From Planctomycetota bacterium (GTDB taxonomy: Bacteria; Planctomycetota; SZUA-567; H5-PLA8): 64,000 bases of DNA. Below, piece by piece: positions 59,834 through 64,000 of the stretch; position 1 is the stretch's first letter, and each line of letters begins with the position of its first letter. The translations under genes and the position numbers were made by a program. Under the pieces are notes generated by a model. The model was given only the letters and a program-made list of their open reading frames with translations. It searched no databases and was not told the origin of the DNA. The stretch is taken from NCBI GenBank assembly GCA_023150555.1, contig JAKLKQ010000016.1, positions 1 to 64,000 of the forward strand. The letters are read 5' to 3'.

Positions 59834-62017
59834 CTATTCGTCCACCGGGAAGAGCAGATCCTCCTTCAACAGCGGGCGCACCTCGACGTTGCGCACGCGC
59901 AGGAAGTCGTGCGCGGCGACGCCAAAGCCGGCGTTCTTCATCGCGCGGAATTTGCACCAGCCGGGCCGGCCGGTCGTCGTTCCGTTCTTCCAGGGCTCAT
60001 CTATCCAGTTATCGTCCGCTGGGACATTGCCGAGCATCTCTTCCATGTTCCAGACGCGCGAGGTGGCGCGCACGCCCTTTTCGTCGATCCAGACCTGGAT
60101 GTGGAAAAGCACCGGCAGCGGGCGCACGGTCAGGTTCCAGTAGGTGCCCAGGAAATTGAAGCGGTTGGGCTGCACCACGCCGACGTGGAAGGGCAGGCGG
60201 TCGCCGGTGCCCGTGTACTCCACCACGCCGCGTGCCTCGAAGGACTCTGTGCGGTTCTTTCCGAAGTACAGGTAGGTCGCCAGTTCCTGCAGCTTGCCGC
60301 CGTTGGGCTGGAAGGTGAATACCGCGCCGGCCGCCGTCTGCTCGGCCTTCCACGTTCCCGAGGGCACGCCGGGCACGAGGTAATCGCTGGCGGCGATGGG
60401 CTGCCAGGGTGGCGCGAGGCTGGCGCCTTCGCGTTCGGATTTGCGCGCCAGCGCGGCCTCGGCGTCGGCGCGGGCCTTGGCCACATCGGCCTCCTCGGCC
60501 GGGCGCACACGCAGGTCGTCGAGCGCCAGGCTAATGCCGGCGAGGTACAGGCGCAGTTCCTTCCCTTCGTGCGGACCGTGGACGCTTACGCCGTTGAGCT
60601 CCTTGTCGACGTAGTAGACGATCAGGCGTTTGCCGTTCTCGGCCCAGGTGAAGATGCGTGACCGGAGCCAGTCTTCGGGGCGCTTGGGCGGCTCCGTGCG
60701 GCTGGTGACGTTGAATTGGCGGTTCTGCAGCGGCGCGCGGGTCTGCTTGGAAGGCCACTCGACCAGGCCGCCGGCGAATTGACGGAAGAAGCCGCGCTCG
60801 AAGGCAATCTCCAGCGGCGCGTCGTCCAGTGCCACGGGCAGCACGACGCCGCGGCACTTGTCGAGCACCAGCGCGCCGGCGGATTTGCCGTCCGGCGTCC
60901 AGCGCACGCCGTCCGTCGCGGCATCCCACGAAACGCGGGCTTCGCGGCGCGAGTACGTGTCGTATTGGTCGTAGAAGAGTTCGTACGAGGTGAGAGTCGC
61001 CAATTCGGCGGGCAGTCTCTTGTCGAAGCGCCACCAGAGCTTATAGCCGTCCGGCGTTGACTCGCCGGCGGACGCTGCGGTGGCCGCTTGCGCCGGGGCA
61101 TCCGTTGGCACGTTGCCGGGCCAGAAGAGTGCCGCGCCGGTCGCCGCAGCGCCCGCGGCCAGCAGTCCTGCGACGGCGAACACGGACTTGGCCGAGCCCG
61201 CGCCGGCCGTGGCCAGGCGGCGGGAAAGGCGTTCGCCGAGCTGCGCGAGTTTCACCACGCCGGTCTGTGGCAGCAGGCTGGCCGGCGGCGCGGCGAAGGT
61301 ATCCTGCAGCAGCAGCGGCAGCGCGGCGGGCATGCTTCCGTAGCCGACGCGGCCCAGGTTCGAACGGAGTTTCTCGAGCGCGCGCTTCAGGCGCTCGCTG
61401 ACGGTGGTCTGGCGGCAGCCGATCATCTCGGCGATCTCGACCTGCGTGAATCCCGAACCGTAATGCAGCAGCACCGGCAGGCGCAGCGCATCGGGCAGGC
61501 CGTTGACCATGTTGTATAGGGCTTCCTTGATCTCGCGGCGCTCGACGTCGGCCTCGCGGGCTTGCGGCGCGGGCGCCTCGAGCGCCTCCAGGCTGTCGCC
61601 CAACATATCGGGTTTGCTCCTTCGCGAACGGATCGCGTTCATGGCCTTGCGGCTGGCGACCTTAAAGAGCCAGCTCTTGAGGTTCGTGATCTCGCGGTGC
61701 TTGCGGGCCACGCTGGTCCACAACACCACGAAGGTGTCCTGCACCACGTCCTCACTGCCGGGGGCGTCCTGCAGGATGCTGCGCACGAAGGCGTAGAGTT
61801 TCCCTTCCCAGCGTTCGACGAGTTCCTCCAGCGCGGCGTGGCGGTCGGCTCCGCTGGCCGACTCGTCGGCCAGCCGCGCCAGCAGCCGCGCGTCGGCCGG
61901 GTCGGAAGCGTGGGCCTCCGCCGGTGCACCGGCGATGGAATCGCTGGATTCGGGAACGGGTGCGCTCATGCCGTACGCCAATCCCCCGGTTCTGCGTGCA
62001 TTCAGGGCCTTGCCCAT
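59834..62017 (-). CDS. membrane-tethered ECF sigma factor with a large C-terminal region (D)
   Basis: The 727-residue protein has sigma-2 (VERWEGKLYAFVRSILQDAP, EDVVQDTFVVLWTSVARKHR), sigma-4 (LPVLLHYGSGFTQVEIAEMI, GCRQTTVSERLKRALEKL), a membrane helix near 285-305 (SVFAVAGLLAAGAAATGAAL) and two beta-sandwich-like outer segments. The first ends LYLAGISLALDDLRVRP and the second HDFLRVRNVEVRPL, a typical LamG/DUF1080 closing strand. ATG at 62017 follows AGGAGG; ATG 61969 is an alternative. It is divergent from the membrane protein/FeeM pair (210 bp apart). Confidence 0.88.
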   Translation of the reverse strand: MGKALNARRTGGLAYGMSAPVPESSDSIAGAPAEAHASDPADARLLARLADESASGADRHAALEELVERWEGKLYAFVRSILQDAPGSEDVVQDTFVVLWTSVARKHREITNLKSWLFKVASRKAMNAIRSRRSKPDMLGDSLEALEAPAPQAREADVERREIKEALYNMVNGLPDALRLPVLLHYGSGFTQVEIAEMIGCRQTTVSERLKRALEKLRSNLGRVGYGSMPAALPLLLQDTFAAPPASLLPQTGVVKLAQLGERLSRRLATAGAGSAKSVFAVAGLLAAGAAATGAALFWPGNVPTDAPAQAATAASAGESTPDGYKLWWRFDKRLPAELATLTSYELFYDQYDTYSRREARVSWDAATDGVRWTPDGKSAGALVLDKCRGVVLPVALDDAPLEIAFERGFFRQFAGGLVEWPSKQTRAPLQNRQFNVTSRTEPPKRPEDWLRSRIFTWAENGKRLIVYYVDKELNGVSVHGPHEGKELRLYLAGISLALDDLRVRPAEEADVAKARADAEAALARKSEREGASLAPPWQPIAASDYLVPGVPSGTWKAEQTAAGAVFTFQPNGGKLQELATYLYFGKNRTESFEARGVVEYTGTGDRLPFHVGVVQPNRFNFLGTYWNLTVRPLPVLFHIQVWIDEKGVRATSRVWNMEEMLGNVPADDNWIDEPWKNGTTTGRPGWCKFRAMKNAGFGVAAHDFLRVRNVEVRPLLKEDLLFPVDE

Positions 62018-62227
62018 GCGTCCCCCTTCCTCCTTTAAGTGGGGCCATGGGCGCGAAGTATCGGAGGAAAGTATACCCTTTTTAAGAATCGGTTGTCGAG
62101 AGCTAACTTCATGCAAGCATTGATGTTATGAGATTTCCTGAGCCCCCGTCCCGAAACTTTCGAGATCCGGTGGGATTTGCCCGATAGTCCGCGCGCACCC
62201 CCCCACTGGCTGGTTGGGAGGTGCGCG

Positions 62228-63025
62228 ATGGAGCATGCGGCGGTTGTCGAAACGATGCAGGCCCGGCCGATGGGACGCTTCGGAACGTGGGCCCTGCAGT
62301 TGGGCGGCACGTTGCTGATCCTGCTCAGCGTCCCGAACACGGTCTGCGCGGCGGTGCTGCTGCTGGGCTGGTGGGGCCTGACCTTTGAACGCCTGCGCCG
62401 CGCCGAGTTGGTCTTCTTCGCCTGCACGAACCTCTTCTTCTTCTGCATGAACGCGGCGGCGCTGAAGAACGGCGTCTTTGCTTTCGCGCAGGGCGATGTG
62501 CTGGGGATTCCCTGCTGGGAACTGTTCATGTGGGGCTTCTACGTCGTGCATGCGCTGCGCACCGTCGGCGGGCCGGTGCCGCGGCGCTTCGACGCGCGCG
62601 CGTGGGCCGTGGCGGCGGGCTTCGTCGCGGCTTTCGCCGTAGTGCGCGACCAGCAGGTGCTCTTTGCGGTCACCACCGCGCTGCTGACTGCCGGGCTGCT
62701 GCTCTTCCACCAGAAGCACGACCTGCTCTTCGTCGCGTACCTGGTCGGGCTGGGCGCGCTGATCGAGTACGGCGGCGTGATCCGCGGGCTGTGGCACTAC
62801 CCCGACGCGCCGGCTGGCGGCGTGCCGCCGTGGTTCGTGGGCATGTGGGGCGGGGTGGGGCTGCTCCTGCGAAGGCTCTGCCTGCCGCTGCTGAATGCAC
62901 CTGCGCAATGCATGCAACCTCATATGGATAAAGGAGATGTAATTCCATCTATTTCCTTTGTGCGGGCCGCGAGCTCCGGGTCGGAAGCATGGAGACAGAA
63001 GGGCAATCTGGAGACCCACCCATGA
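62228..63025 (+). CDS. multi-pass membrane protein coupled to FeeM copy 2
   Basis: The 265-residue protein has about seven hydrophobic helices (TWALQLGGTLLILLSVPNTV; LVFFACTNLFFFCMNAAALK; FVAYLVGLGALIEYGGVIRG) and a conserved-looking loop YGGVIRGLWHYPDAPAGGVP with PWFVGMWGGVG. Start ATG 62228 follows GGGAGG. E-x-x-G, W-x-Y and P-x-W patterns recall families such as lycopene-cyclase-like membrane proteins, but this is not proof. Its stop overlaps the FeeM start (ATGA), so they are translated together. Confidence 0.75.
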   Translation: MEHAAVVETMQARPMGRFGTWALQLGGTLLILLSVPNTVCAAVLLLGWWGLTFERLRRAELVFFACTNLFFFCMNAAALKNGVFAFAQGDVLGIPCWELFMWGFYVVHALRTVGGPVPRRFDARAWAVAAGFVAAFAVVRDQQVLFAVTTALLTAGLLLFHQKHDLLFVAYLVGLGALIEYGGVIRGLWHYPDAPAGGVPPWFVGMWGGVGLLLRRLCLPLLNAPAQCMQPHMDKGDVIPSISFVRAASSGSEAWRQKGNLETHP

Positions 63026-63906
63026 CGCGCCACCCCGTAACCGAGTCCTGCTCCTCGCCAAGCATCAGCGCCCTCAGCCAGGCCCTGCGCGCAATCCGCG
63101 AGGAAGAGATTCCGGCGCAGGCGGCCGACGAGTTCGGCATGCACGTCGGCGCGCGCGCGGTGCGCTTCGGTTCGGGCCTGGAGTACAGCGTGCGCGTTGC
63201 CGATACGCTCGAACTGCGCCGACGCGCGTGGCGGCTGACCTACGAGTGCTACCGCAAGAAGGGCTACGCGGGCGAGCGAGACGGCGGCCTGTGGTTCGGC
63301 CCCCACGATGCGCGCGAAGAGACCCTGACGCTGCTGTGCGAGCGAAAAGGCCGCGCCGTCGCGACGCTGACGCTGGTCTTCGATTCGTCCTGGCGCCTGC
63401 CCGCCGACGACCTATATGCGCCGGAACTCGAAGCGCTGCGCGCCCGCGGCCGCCGCGTCTGCGAACTGGTCAGCTTGGTCAGCGTCGAGGAAGGCCTGCG
63501 CGGTGCCGAAGTGGTGATGTACCTCTTCAAGCTGGCCTACCTGGCCGCGCGCAGACTCGAGAACGCCACCGACTTCGTGATCACCGTCAATCCGCGCCAC
63601 GCGCCCTACTACGCCAACGCGCTGTTGTTCGCGCAGGTCGGCGGCGAGGTGCCCTGCCCGAAGGTCGGCGGCGCGCCGGCGGTGCTGCTGGGCCTGGACC
63701 TGGTCAACGCCGAAGACGCCTACCGCGCGCGCTACGACGCGCTGCACGGCCGCCGCAACCGCTTCCGCTTCTTCCTGCACGAGGCCGAGACACTGACGGC
63801 GTGGATCGGCGAACGCCGCCGCCCGCTGACGGCCGGCGAGATCGCCCGCTGCTTCCCCGGCGGCGTGCCCGTGCCCGAGTTCGACGCGCTCTCCGCGAGG
63901 GCCTGA
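63022..63906 (+). CDS. FeeM-like N-acyl amino acid synthase (copy 2)
   Basis: The 294-residue protein matches copy 1 throughout: LRRRAWRLTYECYRKKGYAG near 65, LTLLCERKGRAVATLTLVF, RRVCELVSLVSVEEGL near 140 and FVITVNPRHAPYYANALLF near 180, with CPKVGGAPAVLLGLDLV against CPRVNGAPAVLLKLDL in copy 1. ATG at 63022 overlaps the membrane-protein stop; a start at 62989 is possible. An acyl-ACP donor would be needed; no ACP is adjacent here. Confidence 0.82.
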   Translation: MTRHPVTESCSSPSISALSQALRAIREEEIPAQAADEFGMHVGARAVRFGSGLEYSVRVADTLELRRRAWRLTYECYRKKGYAGERDGGLWFGPHDAREETLTLLCERKGRAVATLTLVFDSSWRLPADDLYAPELEALRARGRRVCELVSLVSVEEGLRGAEVVMYLFKLAYLAARRLENATDFVITVNPRHAPYYANALLFAQVGGEVPCPKVGGAPAVLLGLDLVNAEDAYRARYDALHGRRNRFRFFLHEAETLTAWIGERRRPLTAGEIARCFPGGVPVPEFDALSARA

Positions 63907-63908
63907 CC

Positions 63909-64000
63909 ATGATGCACGCGACCGAAGGCACCGCCGTCCTGAACGCCCCGCGCGCCGCCATCGCGCCGCCATCCGTTGAAGCCCGAACGGCCGCGCCGCG
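63909..64000 (+). CDS. partial open frame at window end
   Basis: A frame opens with ATGATG three bases after the FeeM stop and stays open to the edge (MMHATEGTAVLNAPRAAIAP...). Close spacing suggests a third gene of the operon, but only 30 codons are visible and nothing is recognised. Confidence 0.35.
   Translation, partial: MMHATEGTAVLNAPRAAIAPPSVEARTAAP

Noticed and set aside
1-64000. CRISPR array, prophage, integron attC sites, rRNA operon
   Set aside because: No spaced direct-repeat series, phage structural genes, integrase or rRNA sequence was seen. The intergenic palindromes lack attC core sites.

Overview
The window is about 65% GC and almost fully coding. It reads as one chromosomal stretch of a Planctomycetota-like bacterium, probably an environmental genome. 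The evidence for that assignment is indirect: four ECF sigma factors each fused to a membrane segment and a large C-terminal domain, a Ser/Thr kinase with leucine-rich repeats, a family of small membrane proteins that all begin with a (K/H)RAW(F/L)QLHL signature, an archaeal-type prolyl-tRNA synthetase, and a RAYT transposase with REP-like palindromes. No ribosomal RNA, phage or CRISPR is present, and the only tRNA is tRNA-Cys(GCA).

Layout. 0-12.7 kb: gatC; a three-gene cassette (soluble di-iron protein, fatty acyl-AMP ligase, acyl carrier protein); a membrane protein; a stand-alone GGQ release-factor protein; a GT-C glycosyltransferase; an mscS broken by an in-frame TAG; proS; a receiver protein; and a divergent AraC/PhyH pair. 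12.7-20 kb: a signalling block read right to left (Ser/Thr kinase, LacI regulator, two paralogous membrane-tethered sigma factors, then a FeeM-like N-acyl amino acid synthase). 20-26.3 kb: phosphotransferase, SDR, membrane spermidine-synthase-like protein, M24-like protein, diphthine-ammonia-ligase-like protein. 26.4-29.8 kb: cobalamin riboswitch, BtuB-like receptor and a TonB-like protein. 29.8-42.6 kb: metabolism and envelope (MBL hydrolase, phosphomannomutase, dicarboxylate/glutamate symporter, a WecG-GT-C-TPR fusion, DUF2062-PLD cardiolipin synthase, class II aldolase/Memo/alcohol dehydrogenase operon, aldo-keto reductase). 42.7-49.5 kb: a housekeeping leftward run, gmk-rpoZ-coaC-HD-M48-coaB, with a DnaJ/TPR gene upstream. 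49.8-55.6 kb: secreted and small membrane proteins of unknown function around the RAYT/REP unit. 55.6-64 kb: mnmE, a secreted protein, tRNA-Cys, two more membrane-tethered sigma factors on opposite strands, and a second FeeM-like synthase coupled to a membrane protein.

The most interesting pattern is that both FeeM-like N-acyl amino acid synthases sit next to a membrane-tethered ECF sigma factor: downstream of a tandem sigma pair at 12.7-16.9 kb, and divergent from a fourth sigma at 59.8-63.9 kb. FeeM proteins share the fold of LuxI-type signal synthases, so this may be a lipid-signal/one-piece sigma sensing system. That is inference. Other points to check are the FAAL/ACP/di-iron cassette, a MITE-like element touching the symporter gene, two open frames interrupted by single TAG codons, and AT-rich intergenic blocks that share TTGCAC and GTAAGTC motifs and long palindromes.
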